In this document: positions 48,386 to 62,489 of the stretch, piece by piece
How positions within the stretch are numbered: the first letter of the stretch is position 1
Layout: the number at the start of each line of letters is the position of its first letter
Assembly (NCBI GenBank): GCA_030737835.1
Contig: CM060853.1
Coordinates: forward strand, 11,528,034-11,592,033
From: Acorus gramineus
Taxonomy: Eukaryota > Streptophyta > Magnoliopsida > Acorales > Acoraceae
Direction of reading: 5' to 3'
Length of the DNA: 64,000 nt
Notes under the pieces: generated by a model
What the model was told of the DNA's origin: nothing
Databases searched by the model: none
The model's input: the letters and a program-made list of their open reading frames with translations, nothing else
Translations under genes and position numbers: made by a program

Positions 48386-51300
48386 TCAAGCAGCACAAGA
48401 TCTCCGATGCATTGAAACCTTACTCGCAACTCCAGCGATCTCCTTCAGTCGTTCATCCACTAATCGAATAAACTGCTCTTCTTGGCTGGCTTGGTCCTCC
48501 CCATTTGCCGCCTTTTCAAGACCATCAGATCCTTCAAAAGCTCGTGAGCGGAAGACAACAAATGTAAATTCATGGTCATAGTTGTTTGGGACTTCAATCA
48601 AACGCTTTCCCGCTGTTCCAACAACATCCTTTCCCAAGACATCCGCTCGCATCCGGTCCAAAACACAGTTCCTGTAGTTCTCCATGCTTTTGTGGTCCCC
48701 CTGATCGAGGGAGAGATAAATGAGGGCGTCCCAACACCGGAGGAACTGTTTCTTGTTGATCTTCAGCTTGTCACGAGCGCTCTCGATCAGAGCAGATGGA
48801 GGGTTCAGACGAAACTTGGAGATTCTCTTCGATAGGTTTGTTTGTTTGAGTTGAGAGACAATGGGTTCAAGAGCAGGAGTGGTTGGTTCGAAAGAGAGGA
48901 GGCGCATTGTGTCAACGCAGTCACGGACGTGTTTGAGGTAATCGGAAGGTTCTTCGGCGGTCACATCATAGATGTTTTTGGATATGGAGACGGTGTTTAT
49001 GGATTCTAAAAGGTGGCGGCCGTGCCCCTGACCTTGATATGGAGGCAACACCAGTATCTGTGCAAGACAACATTCAGTTGGAGGCGAAGGTCAGGGAAGC
49101 ATAACATCAATCAATGGTCACAATTACTGCCATAGTTTTAAAAATCGATCGATATATATCAAATATTTTTGTTGGGGGCGGGGGGGTGTTGTTGATCGTG
49201 AAAATAGGATCATTGCAATGACACTGATTATTCGATGACACCAGTATGACGTCATTGCAACATCGACAGCACATCATCGATGAATCGATATATTTAATCA
49301 GATCTGCTAACCCGACTGGATTAAGTTTCAAAATTTGAGAGTGGGAAATGTAGCTTTTACTACCCTGCCCACGTGGTGGATAAAAAAATACAAATTCAAC
49401 CCCTAATTTCCAGAACACAATTGTAAAAATTTAGTTTTTAGTTTTTAAATTGCATCTCATGTTACATTCATCAATAAATATCTACATATTTCTCCATTTT
49501 CTGTAAAAAAATTATGACATTGTTTTCCTGATTTTTTGAATTTTTTTCAAGTTTTCACCATTCGTTTTTTTTTTTTAAATCACAACCGATGTATCAATTG
49601 ATAAATTGATAGGGGACCTAATCGATTCATCAATTAATATGTTAAGAGGCCGAACCTGACTGATCCGTAAGCGCCAACTTTCAGGGTAGCGATAAAAGCG
49701 ATAAACAGTTGCAAAACCAAGGGCACGAAAATTGGTCTCTCCTGAATAGTTCATTTTCTTGATAACAAGATAAATCTCCCATCTTGGATCAGATATATCA
49801 ATTGGGCTGCTACCTGAACCAAAATAATATAATTTATAACTTTTGGTTATACATGAATATAATAGAAAGAAATCCAAATTCAGAGTCAGGGAACTGAATA
49901 TGGAGGGAAAACCAAATTTAGAGTCAGAGAACTGACCATCAATAAAAAGAAAAGCAAGAGGCATCAATCGGCTATATAGCAGTGCAATTGGCATGCTCCT
50001 TAGCTCCATTCGAATAACCTGGCATTGCATAAAGTAAGTTCAAAATTTGAGAAATTCTTTATAAGAAACAGCGAGAGATAATTCAATTAAGTAAAAATTA
50101 ACCAGGGAAAGTAATAAGCATACATTGGACAATCACAGTAAGATCAAGTAATCACAGAAACGATACACATCATCTTTATGTTTGTCAACAATCATTGAGA
50201 AATATGTTCCTTGCTTCCAAAGAATGGCGAACAACAGGGAGAAACATAGCAAACTGGAATTTTACACTATGTTCACAATAATACATCCAAATGACTTTAC
50301 GACTATACTCAAAATAGCACAGTAAGAGATATTGCTTCTTGAGTTTACCTTGAAAGTACACAATAACATAAAATTGATATACTACATATCATATTTACTT
50401 GGGGACTGACTACTGATTACCATCAATGCTAGCAACAAACTGCAGGCAGTAGAACATAATGTCAGAAGGTCATAGCATGAATTTACCGAGTAGATAATGG
50501 CACGCAAGTTTCATTTAATAGGGATTACCTTGCAACCTTTTTTTTACTGTCTTATTTTCTATAAATGAAATATGTGGTGCAATCCACTATTCAAAAAAAA
50601 AAAGTGTTCATAATCAAATGAGGGTATATGGTGAATCATAGATTGGCATATTGACGTTTATCTTGCAAATTTAGTGTGGGCTTGTCTGTGGACTTCATTG
50701 TTACTGGATGGGCTGACATGCCATTTGAAGAAATGCAATAAATAAAATTACCTCAATGGTATAACTGCCAGAATCTGAAGTATTTGGCTTGTCATTGTGT
50801 GTGTTTAATGTTTCTGAGCATATAACTTCTCCACTTGAAACAACAGACCTGGAAGCCCACGATTCAAGGCAGCTGCATATCAGAATGTCTAGAAAAATAA
50901 CATGCAAATGTTATGAATATGTAACTGGTGGAGGCAAATACCCAACATAATCCCTTTCTGTAGTAAAACTTTGAAGGAATTCCTCTCTGTTGTCAAGCAG
51001 CGATTCACCAAAGATATTCTGTCAAAAAAGAAGTTACTATGTGTGATGCAAAAGAGACTATTACATGTTTGCATGATCAGTTGTTACCTGAAGTTTCAGT
51101 TTCAAATCCGTGATCCCTTTTCCTCCCTAATAACAGGAAATAGTTAAACTTAGAACATTTCCATTAGAAACAAGGCCAAAAGTTCAGATCATCCAACCTC
51201 TGCAGCCAAAATAATTCCACTAAAATAATATTAATATGTAATGGAGTGGATTATATAGGTACAAATATAAGTGATCTGCGATCATCTATTTGACCAGCAC

Positions 51301-54010
51301 TTGACTCGCCTTGGAAACACACCGCCTCAAGGTTTTGACCAGCAAGCACTAAGAAAACAACAGAGGTGCTGACTTACTAGAATGATGCATCCAAAAGATA
51401 AATAATGGAGAAGATAAAACTTACATCAGATGTGCTCTCAAATGTGATGTCAGCATACGCAAGAAACGATATGCTACTCAACCAAATCTTTATCTGCATT
51501 AGAAGGTTAACAGAGTAATTAGCTGCTGATTAAAAGAGACAAAATGTTCACAAAACTTCACTAAATATTGTGAGGTATTAGTAAAGCAAAGAAAAGATAG
51601 CTGAATATAAATGTATACTGATGCCAAACACATTTCTAATGAAGAATCAAACAATACAGTAAAATGATTTAGAATCTCAGACCTAAAAAGCTTGACTAAA
51701 AAGATTTTTCAGAAAGATAAGAATCAGATGAATCAGATTTCTAACTGCAGTCTTACTTCATAGTCTCTCATGTGCACTGCTACCCATACTTTAACAAGAT
51801 TGCACTTATTCAGGTCAGTAATTTGATCATTTCAGTCATTAAAAGATTAAAAATTATGTGATCAACGAATGGCATGCAAATTGATCATCAGTCATCATAA
51901 GAAGTTAACCACCTTTTTCGATTTCTACCCCTGTACTTTATGCCTTACAGTTTAAAAAGATAAATCTGGTTATCAAGTCCTGGAAGACACATCACAACAG
52001 CCAGGACAACGGAAGCCAACATAGGGTAAGCTTTCCGATCATCAGAATCAACAAAATGCCACCACCTTTCTGCATTGGCAAGTTTATGTTTGCACTTGAT
52101 CCAATTACAAAGGAAACACAGATAGAACTCCAAACATTATAAACATAAAATGAAAGAATAAATTTCATTTTATTGAACATGTTCAGAAAAGAAGATGATA
52201 AAGTCAAAACATGTCTCCAGAGAAATCATGCTACATAAATTATGATAAAGTCACTCATTTTGACCTTAATGCCCATGTTTGGAGATGTTACTGCAAGTCG
52301 TGCTGAGTATGCTTCAATCAGGAAACAGCAAAATGAAAGCACAAGCCAGGGAACAGATATAGTGGGTTGGACCATTTTTTTCATTTACTACAAAACATAT
52401 ACTTTCAAGCTGCATAACAATGGCATTGGATATTTCCAAAACATCCTGTTTCCAGAGATGTGAGAACTCTGACTAAAAAGCAAATAACAATGATAGTGCT
52501 GACAACCATGGAGATGGTCATCAGCTAATCATGTGAATAAAAATTAAGGTATAAATGTATAATAAACATATTAAACCTGGCATTTTATAAGGAAACCAAA
52601 GTAATTAAATCATAAATCGTATGTGGATTACCTTTAGATCCTTAAAACCATATATTTTCCCTTCCTCATCGAAAAATTGGTTCAGGTCAACCGGATTGAC
52701 GCAGAGGCTATTCTCAGCACCAACTTCTTCTGCGCTACTTACTACAGTAAAACATTCATCTACGATCAAGTTACAATATGATAAATTATAAAACAGTAAA
52801 TATGCCATATGATCTGCTCAGTTAAACCTTCCATAACACAACCCGACAACAAACAGAAAAATGTTGAAAAACAATTCTACCCAACAGATAATCAACTTCA
52901 CACATATATGGAAATTTCACAATATTAAATGAAGAGAAAAAGAAAAAGAAGTATGATTGTATTCCTCATTATAAAAAAATTACCAAATTTATCTTGCATA
53001 AAACACATCATTGTTCCAGATTGTTTAACACTTTCTGACACACACCCCACAATGCCAAATATTTGTTCAATTGCAACACTTTCAAATCTCAATGGATCCT
53101 TCTTAGACACTATAGTTAGGCCAACAGAAAAAAGGCTTTTCTGTGAAGGATTTGGAAATAAAATCAACTACTTTCAAATGCAACATTTGCTTATAATTGT
53201 ACGTTGCATTATGAACAAGAGGCAAATAATAGCTCTAAACTTTGTTACCTGCAGTAATCAACACTACATACGAAAAGGAGCAAGTAAGGCAATCCTTAAA
53301 ATCTCAAGGAGTCTCCACAAATAAGAATCCTCTAAAAGTACAATTGAGTGATCAAGCGTGGCACTTGCAATAAAATGAAGAATTTATAAACACCCTAAAA
53401 GTTTCATATAGCACTTCATAATGAAACTCGATCATACTCATCCACAATGAACACACAATTCACAAAAAAACATTATTTGTGGTCACAAAAAAAAAAAAAA
53501 AAAGATTTGTGTTCAATTGTGTGGTTGCACTACCACCATCACTTTTCCCCCTTTCCCATAATTAGATTGAGCTTATATTTTGTAAGTTCTATATATAAAC
53601 AAGTTGCAAGTTCTATATATAAACAAAAAGTTATAATTTTTCATACAGTACAATGAAACAGAAACAGAAACAGAAAAAGAGAACATAATCGGCGATATCA
53701 ATGTAACAAAAAATTCAACATTCAACAAGAAAGACTGAAAAAAAGAAGGTTGTAAAACATACCCAGAAAGACTTTGATGCACTCATTTGCTTCAATTCCA
53801 GCATCTGATCAAACAGTGAATAACCATTAAAAAAGAAGATGCATTGACTACAAAACCCCAAATTGAGCCAAGTCACTTCAGATCTCAAAAAAAAAAAAAA
53901 AAAAAGAGAGAGAGAAACGCTTCTAGGGTTTCACCGATTTTTGCGAATCCGACGCGCTTTCTCTTCTTGCTGTCCTCCGACGACTGTTCTCCTTTCTTCT
54001 TCAACGCCAT
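48386..54010 (-). CDS. HAG2: Type B histone acetyltransferase catalytic subunit
   Basis: Ten exons on the minus strand: 54010-53935, 53804-53763, 52741-52632, 51493-51425, 51126-51088, 51018-50942, 50872-50752, 50018-49937, 49813-49656 and 49057-48386. Phases agree and give about 481 residues. The start carries a nuclear signal-like KKRKRVGF, then the HAT1 amino-terminal domain (FFDEEGKIYGFKDLKI, SFLAYADITFES). The GNAT core follows: MPLAFLFIDG, DISDPRWEIYLVI, GFATVYRFYRYPES, and the acetyl-CoA loop QGQGHG at about residues 266-271. HAT1 acetylates newly made histone H4 at K5 and K12 before deposition, usually with an RbAp46/48-type partner. The carboxy terminus (HEFTFVVFRS, EEQFIRLVDERLKE) is longer than the catalytic core and plant-like. 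Confidence 0.96.
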
Positions 54011-57000
54011 TTAGGGTTTTCAGGTTTTTTTAGGGTTTCGTCGGAGGAAGTGAAAAAAATGGCGGGAAACGGAGACGAAGAGATTTGGGAGTTTTTTTGT
54101 TTCTAGGGTTCATCTATTGAGTCGTTCATTATGTCTGGTCTGGTGGTCCTTTAGTTCAGCGATGAAGGATTTTGGACCGTCCAGATCGTGGAATTTTGTG
54201 GCCTTGTCCATCGGACGGTGCAGAAATATAACCCTCGTCTTCTTTGGTTGGTAGTGGTGTTGATGAGGGTATTCTTGACATCTCTGCTGAGATGGGTTGG
54301 GTTGGAGGCCCATCACTTCCAACTTGATGAAGGAGGAGCCCAATAATAATGTTGTGAAATTTCCAGCATTGTTATATATTATGAAGAACAAGCATACACT
54401 TCAACTAATAATAACAAAAATATTTTCAAGAAACAGGGAGAACAAAATTGCTCCATGAAACTCTCTTGATCATAAGTGCATCTACAAAGATATGTTAACT
54501 AAATAAGATATTAAAGTATCATATCAGTACTTTATACTTTAATTACTCACTCATTTACTACATCTCTATTTAGTTGATTGTTGTTGCTCCAATGGACTGG
54601 TTAGATAAACTAGCCAAAATAATAGTGGGCCCCATCTTTTCTACTAACTCAACCTCTCAAATATTTTTTTTTAATTATTTAAAGAGAATTATCAGGTGGG
54701 ACACACATTTGACTATCTGAAATACTAGCTACAATTAGCTTAAAAGATAACACCCGACACATGGGTCGTCCACATTTAACTCCATTTTAACATCTCCATT
54801 ATAGCAACATTTTTACATGTTATGTAACAATGATGTTAACCTATCTATTGAAGATGTTCTAAACCAATGATGTTATCACATTTAAATACTTTATATATAT
54901 ATATATATATATTAAATAATTATAAGAACTTGCTTATAAAATCAGTGAAAATGTATACTGTGGATGGGAGCTGCAAACATATCGTGTGTAACAACCCCCT
55001 AAAAAAATTAAGAATATGATTTTTAGAGTTGGATAAAATATGGAGCAACCTCTATAACTTTTCTACTTTCATAGTTTTACCTTCATAGCTTCAAAGTTCA
55101 AATCAAACACAACGAAATTGAATACACGACTCATTCTTGGTAAAAAAAAGAGTCATTGTTTCGTGGATATGCATCTATATACATGTTGGACATGATACAT
55201 TTTGATTAATATTTGTTTGTTGACAAACAATTATATTATATGTTAGATTCAATTTATCAGAACACATTAAAAATAAAATTAGGGTTACAGCCAATGGCTT
55301 AATAAAATGGGACACCTCTATTTGGAGACCCTGTTTTGAATTCGGTTGACAGTGAGATTGAAAAACTACGTATAACCTCTGATTGGTTTTGTGAATTTAT
55401 GTTCTTATTACACTTTGTTATGCACCAGTGATAACTATATAATTAATATTTCTAGTGGTCAGACATTATATGTTTGAAATTTTTTAGTTTATCATGACTC
55501 TCGTATAAAAAAAAAAAAACAAATAAATAAATATGTGGTTTGATTAAGGTTAACTCAACTCTTATCTAAAATCTATTAGTCCATTTTTTAATAGATAAAC
55601 AATAAAACCTAAACTTAATATCTCATGATTGTAAGCGATGTGCTCAAATTAAAAAAAAAAAATATATTCCTTCATATATAAAAAAAAAATCACACATTTT
55701 CCTATTGCAACATGAAATACACCCCACATGGGGGAGATTGGGGTCGAAGCCGGAACGTCCTCTATAGACAGGTGCAACTCGTCCACCCCGCTAATGAGGG
55801 GATGTGCAGCTAGCAAAGGTACAACTTGTTATGAAATGAGTATGTAATTGAGTTGCACGGAATGACTGTGCTCCTATAACTTGAAGATTGACAACAACTT
55901 AAATGTGCATATAAAACAAGTTGTGACATTATTTATCCATTTAATGTTCTTAAGGAGTTACAGACATTGAAGCCCATTATATAAATAAATAAATAAAATA
56001 TAACGCAGCGAAAAATGGATAAAAAGATCCAACCAGCGTTGAGATCTCATAAAGTCATTGAATCCACAAGGAAGAAAGCCCCAAAATACAGGAAATTCGA
56101 AATATTATTGATAAAAAAACTGTCAATTACAAGTCTGCTATTTATACTAATAACAAAAAATTTAAAAATTACTAAAACTCGTAAAATTCAAAAACTATTT
56201 TTTCTGATTCTATGAGATCCTAAATGATCATAGGAATTGATAGAAATCAATTCTGATCTGTTACGATTGAGATATATATCACAAATATAAAACTTACTAA
56301 AAATAGTAAAATCTCTAATTTAAAGGCCTAAATAAATGAATTTTTGAAAAATAAGAATTGTTAGTTGTATAACAACTAATCCAGAAGATCTCCTCGATAT
56401 ATTTCACCATATAAAATTTCGTGCGATTATCGTGACCATTGATTTGTAATTTATTTGATGGACCTTTTTTGGTGGTCCCATCTGTATAATTTGTTCTACA
56501 TCTAATGTTATTCACAATCATTTTTTCAACCCTAAATATAGTACGCGCCCATTTTAAAAAAAATAAGGTATATGATTTTTATGAAGGATGAATTATATAT
56601 TCCAATGAATTATAGAAAATTATTTATTAATTATAGTTTTTTTTAAGAAGTTACATTGAGTTTAGTTGGCTAGTATTGAATGCATAATTCAGAAAAAGGT
56701 TATGTAATTGCACTAAAAATTATATCAAGGAAAATGATATATCCATACTCTATGTAGCCCTATCAACTCTAAATTATTTTGATTTTTTCTTAAGATAGCG
56801 TTTGGGTGTGCGTTAGAGTAGAATTTAGGTTAGAAAACACTGCCAAATGCCATCTCCCATCCGAATGAAAAATGGCATTGGCGTTACAAGGGAGATGGTG
56901 GTGGTGAAAGACATATTTTTTGGCATTGAACAATGTATGAAAACGACGCTTTTGAAAGCGAGATTGTGTTTCTCAACATGACGTCTCACTATGGATACCC

Positions 57001-58700
57001 AAATGCTACCTAAGGATACACTTACAAAATAAAATACATATTAATATGAAAAATATAATGAAGTATATACCTTTATAAATTAGTATATTTTTTTTATAAA
57101 AAATAAAAAAAATCAAAATCATCACACACTATATTAATGAAATATATACAACACTATAAAAGTGCGCATGATTAATAGTGTGTATAGACGGTGAGAACCT
57201 CTAGATTCACATTTTACATAGAATAAGTGTAACATTTTATATGGCCCACGACGAACCGCCTCGCCATACAATGTACCTAATAAATCTGCAATTAAGGACA
57301 AAAAAAAAAAACCATTATCAAAAGATATTCTATAATTATCCCGAGATTCTCGCGAGATACATACGAGAATTTGGAGAGAGAATGAATGGAGTGTGTGACA
57401 AGGGAATACCTAGGATTAGATAAACCAAACTGCTCACCCCCACATCTTATTCTCACCCAACACAGACACAAAATTAAAATAAATAAAAAATAAAACACAC
57501 ACACAACAACAACAAAAACAATCTTAACCCTTGACACACACTTCCTCCTCAAGCCAATAAATATTAATATTAAAATAAGTTGTGTATGTATCTCTATAGA
57601 ATTATGTGTATTACTTATTTTTAATTTATATACATCATTTGTATATTCCAACATTTATTTTTTGTCATGTGAATAACATTACATATAACATAATATGATT
57701 TTTTGAAATCATATGTGTGTGTGTTTCAATGAATATTATTTTATGATAAAAAAACTTATTCTTTTTAAAAAATGACAATAATTGTAATTATATGTAAGGG
57801 TTGCATGTAACAACCTTAGTAATTTGTTATATACCATCATTTTATTTAAATCAATGTTTTAAAAAATCTTAATTATACATAGAAGAAAAAAAAGTGTGTA
57901 TGAACAACAAACAAATGTATTTTTTTCCTTTTTAATGTACTTGTTATACTTCATGTGGTGTGCTTCAAGCTGAAGCTTGATAGGTTATTTTATTCTATTT
58001 TATTTTATTTTTGGGAGGGTTCCATCAAGTGTATTGCTCATTTGCCTTGCATTTCAAGCAACCTTTCTAAACTATCTCTCTATCCATCCCTGCAACTCTC
58101 ATGGCCAAAAGGTTCATCATTTCAGCACAACATATCAGAAACCCATGTGAGCTCCTATCAATATATATTTATATTTTTTCTTAATGAGATTCCTTTAATT
58201 ATTATATAAGTCTATCTAGATATCCACACATTAATTATCTTACTTCAATGACAAAGCAAAAATTAAAAAAAATCATAAACCACATCAAGATTCTCTTCCA
58301 ATCACCATTAATTCATTGGATTCATGGAAACAACAAAATCCCCATTAAATCTTACCCCCATTAAAATCAATGAATCCAATTTTTTTTTTCTTACCCATAT
58401 ATTTAATATTAATATATTAGTGCATGAAAACATAAATATTTCACTTAGAGGGCTTTTGTTACGTGTGTCTCTGAGTAACAGCTATGTAGGCCGTTTCTAT
58501 GCTTTTGCCTTTGCCCAAAACCCTTAATAAAACAAAGTGAGAGAGAGAGAGAGAGAGAGAGAGCTTTAGAAAGAAAAAAACAAATAGGTTTTTTTTACAC
58601 ACACACACACCCCCCCCCCCCCTTCTTATTCGCATGCACTGCATAAACAAATATTGAAAAAATATAGGCTTTAAAAGGGTGTGTTCATGTGTATGTGAAT
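54011..58700. other. Long spacer between divergent HAT1 and NAC genes
   Basis: About 54011-54330 should contain the HAT1 leader and promoter. The rest is AT-rich with no convincing gene. A small GC-richer island at 55715-55815 stands out and may be an old retroposon. Other items are a TA run near 54895, GA and CA/C tracts at 58545-58622, and no recognisable coding region. Confidence 0.5.
58545..58622. repeat. GA microsatellite and CA/poly-C tract
   Basis: A run of GA units (about 58545-58563) is followed within 50 bp by CA units that pass into about 14 C residues (about 58600-58622). It lies about 630 bp before the NAC start codon. Confidence 0.9.
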
Positions 58701-58759
58701 GTGTGTTTTTGAAGGGTATCTTTTCCTTTTTTTTCTCCCTTCATAGTTTCAGTTAAAGC

Positions 58760-59247
58760 AGAGGGAATTCTGTTTTTTTTTCCCTCTCTTTTTTTTTTCT
58801 CCTTCTCTTCCATGTTTAAAGCCCAATCTCCTCCCCTTCATAGTTTCTTCTTTTCCTCTCTCTCTCTCTCTCTCTCACTGTGTTTCATTGTTGTTCATGT
58901 TCTAACCTTCAAAAAACGTCATCTTCTGCAGTTTTTGTGTGCTCTTCTTATATGGGTATCATAAAATTTTGATTTTTTTCACAAATATCTTCATATTAAA
59001 ACATGGGTTCTTTATATTACATGTAGTAACATATTGGTTTCCAAAAAAAAATCTGAATTTTTTTTTCTTTGTGGAATCTGATTCTACCACTCACAAAAAG
59101 CAATCCAAAATCCCCTCAGCATCCTATGTCGGCCTTCAATTTTTATTTTCTCTCTCTCTAATGCATTTATGGTTCTTGAATTCTCAAAGAAGACAAGATG
59201 ATGAAGAGAAGCATCTGATCATAGTATAGTATTTCAGTAGGGAAGCC
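58760..59247 (+). promoter_or_regulatory. Pyrimidine-rich probable 5' leader of the NAC gene
   Basis: The sequence is dense in T and CT runs, including CTCTCTCT at 58857-58877, as in many plant 5' UTRs. Several short upstream ATGs occur. The transcription start was not determined. Confidence 0.45.
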
Positions 59248-60531
59248 ATGAACAGGAGCAGTCATCATCACATAGGTTCATCAACCGATCTCATCGACGC
59301 CAAGTTAGAACAGCATCAGATGTGTGCATCGAAACAGTGCCCCGGTTGCGGTCACAAACTCGAACAAAAACCGGTTAGAATTCGAAAGAAATAGTGAAAT
59401 TTTGTGATATTAACTTCATTTTATATGTTCTAATTTTGTTATAATTTTGGGATTCTAATTAGGATTGGGTCGGTCTCCCGGCCGGGGTGAAGTTCGATCC
59501 AACAGATCAAGAACTGATAGAGCACCTAGAAGCGAAGGTCGAATGCGAGCAATTGAAATCGCATCCCCTCATCGACGAATTCATCCCCACCATTGAAGGT
59601 GAGGATGGGATTTGTTACACCCACCCAGAGAAGCTACCAGGTAATATAAAAGCTTGAATCTTTGAATTACATAAAAATTGAGTCTCTTTTGTGTGAGTTA
59701 CACGACTGGTATCCCCCTTACTTTCAATATATTCAAGAACAATTTTCTTGATACAGTATAAGAATTTATGCCTTCTTGAATTAAATATTAAATAAACAAA
59801 TAAAACTAAGCATATATGCTCTCTCTTTCTTTCTTTCTTTCTTTCTTCCTTTTAAGTTGGTTCATCTATCAAGTTCTTGTGCTTCCCATACCACATGCAA
59901 CATTTATAGACACTTCAAAAGTTGTTGAACCTAACAAGAAGATCTTGTTTTGTTTGGTTTTATTTGGACTTTAATAGGTGTAACAAGAGATGGGCTTAGC
60001 AAGCACTTCTTCCACAGGCCATCAAAGGCATACACAACAGGGACAAGGAAGAGAAGAAAAATACAGACTGAGTGTGACTTCCAAGGAGGAGGAGGAGAGA
60101 CAAGGTGGCACAAGACAGGGAAGACAAGGCCAGTGATGGTGAATGGGAGACAAAAAGGGTATAAGAAGATATTGGTTTTGTATACAAACTTTGGGAAGCA
60201 TAGGAAGCCTGAAAAGACAAACTGGGTGATGCATCAGTATCACTTAGGGCAGCAGGAGGAGGAGAAGGAAGGGGAGCTTGTTGTGTCTAAGATTTTCTAT
60301 CAGACTCAGCCAAGGCAGTGTGGGTGGTCTGATAGAGGTGGTGGTGGTGGTGGTTCAACAAGTGGTGGGGAGGCTTTGGAAAATAGTTGTTCTTCAAAGG
60401 AAGTTAGTCAGAGAGAGGAGTTGTCATCCTCTGGAGGGATGTCTAGTTACAGTGCCATGGAAATTCAGCAGAAGAGTGATAACTTCAGTTTTGTGCCCTT
60501 TAGGAAAAGCTTTGATGAAGTAAGTATATGG

Positions 60532-60589
<58 letters not shown>

Positions 60590-62361
60590 TTGAATTATGC
60601 ATGTGTGTCACAGTTTGATAGTTGAAATTAAAATTTTGAAGGTTTTGAGTCAGATAATACTCATGAAAAAAAAATTTTTTTTTTTTTTTTTTGGAAGGAA
60701 ATTTTATTAATGGAAGTTTTTTAGTAGGATTTGAATTAAAGGAGATTAGTTTGTATCATTAAAGTAAGCTTCTTTTTTTTTTTTTTGAGGTGAGATGTGA
60801 AACCAGAAAAGAAGGGATTTTATTGCATGAAATTTTTATAACATTTAAGTATTCACTATTTTGGATTGTTTGAATTATATATCATTTTAATGGCTAAAAC
60901 GTATTCAAATAGATTATCATTTTGTGCATTTTTGCTTAAAATTTAGTTGTTCTAGAATTAAAGTTTCTGCAAGAGTATTAAAAAACCACTATTTACTCTT
61001 TAATTTTTGTTTTTCCATATCTACACATTAAACAATTAAACCAACCAAAAAGTAATACAAAGAAAACCATTACAGTTTTGCAATTTCTCAACCATTTGCT
61101 ATTGCTTGCAAGTTTATTCATAACAAAGCAATGTAGCTGGAAAAATAGTCCCATCAACCCCAACAATAAAGACACTTATCTAGACCTTTTTCCTTTCCAA
61201 ATCAATTGCATCTATATATCTTATGACTTACCAAAATTTGTTTTCTTTTTAACCCCTTGTATTTACATAATAATTAATATAAAAATACAAGGTTAAACTG
61301 TAAGCAATAGAGGCATCAATGCATTGGATAACAAGTAATCTATGTGTCTGTTTAGCTGATGAAATTTTGAAACAGGTGGGTATGGGGGATGCACACAATC
61401 AAAGAGAAGCCACGGCTCATGCATGCGAGGAACGCGAGCACAATAGATCGCATCACGGGCACCCAGTGACGACGGCCTTCCACATCACAAGACCTACTAA
61501 TCCCATCTCTACAATCATTTCCCCTCCATCCCTTCACCAGACCTCCATTGTTCTTGATGACTCCTACCATGTCTCAAGGTTGCTCCTCCAAAATGAGAAG
61601 TTTCAGGTGCATATGTTAAAGCTTTTGTGTTTTTGGTTGGTCTTGATATTGGGTCATAATTTGATTCCACAAGTTGTATTTGATTGCGCTTATAGAACTA
61701 GCCTTATTTTTAGTTACAATTATCATCTCAACTTGTGTCTGCATTCATAAAATTTAAAAGGTATAAATATGGATCTATAAACTTTCAAAGTGAAGTCATG
61801 TATCTCAGTTGTGGGTGAAAACTGATACATATGCCTACATTAGAACTCTATCCTAATCAGAATTATACATATGCCTACATTTTTTAAAATGTGTCTCATA
61901 GTTCATGAAAAATAATATGATAATATAAATTTTGATTATGAACCAATCATAAAAATGATAAAATGACAAGTCATCCTATGATTAATCTGGATTTATCAAA
62001 TTGGGTCAAATTTTTAGTCTTTGAACGAGAACTCTTAGTTTATATATGTGTCACCAAAAAAACTTTCAAATAATCATTTATATCAACCAAAACATTTTTT
62101 TTTAGTAAACTTGTGAAGGGTAACCGTGGTTAATTAGTGTGTTTGTGGTCCTTGATCGAAGGGCTGTTTGTCATATTATTTTTTTTAGTGCAAGCATTAT
62201 AACTGTTCAGCTTTGATTTAGTATATAACTATGTGTGTGTGTGTTTTGTTGTCCCACAGCAACCACAGCATCAACAGCAACAACATCATAAGTTGGTTGA
62301 CAGATCTGCTTCTGGTCTGGAAGAACTGATAATGGGCTGCACTTCAGCTGACATCAAAGGA
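59248..62361 (+). CDS. NAC075: NAC transcription factor, NAC075-like, last exon outside window
   Basis: Exons 59248-59373, 59463-59640, 59978-60519, 61376-61606 and 62260-62361 give 393 residues and stay open at a GTAAGT donor. The start has the clade's [13 protein letters not shown] motif. The NAC DNA-binding domain follows: [35 protein letters not shown], the basic subdomain [25 protein letters not shown] and [10 protein letters not shown]. The downstream part keeps [13 protein letters not shown] and [14 protein letters not shown] of NAC075 relatives. The usual ending (WLKYSTFWPDP-like) is not found before 64000, so a sixth exon should lie to the right. Arabidopsis NAC075 influences secondary-wall/vascular gene expression and senescence or flowering timing; the role here is inferred. 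Donor 3 is followed almost at once by a long TA repeat. Confidence 0.93.
60537..60581. repeat. TA microsatellite after NAC exon 3
   Basis: About 22 uninterrupted TA units start 18 nt after the 5' splice site at 60520. Confidence 0.93.
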
Positions 62362-62489
62362 GTAAGTTTTGAAACTTTTTTGACCCTGAATTCCATGAAA
62401 CCTGTCTCACATATGCACAAAAGGAAGGTTTAAGAAGGTTATTTTTATTTCATCAGGACCAATGACACACATACACCTTTTTTTTGGGT

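Noticed and set aside
48572-48835. Plus-strand frame of 87 codons
   Set aside because: It is antisense to HAT1 exon 10, whose protein match is clear.
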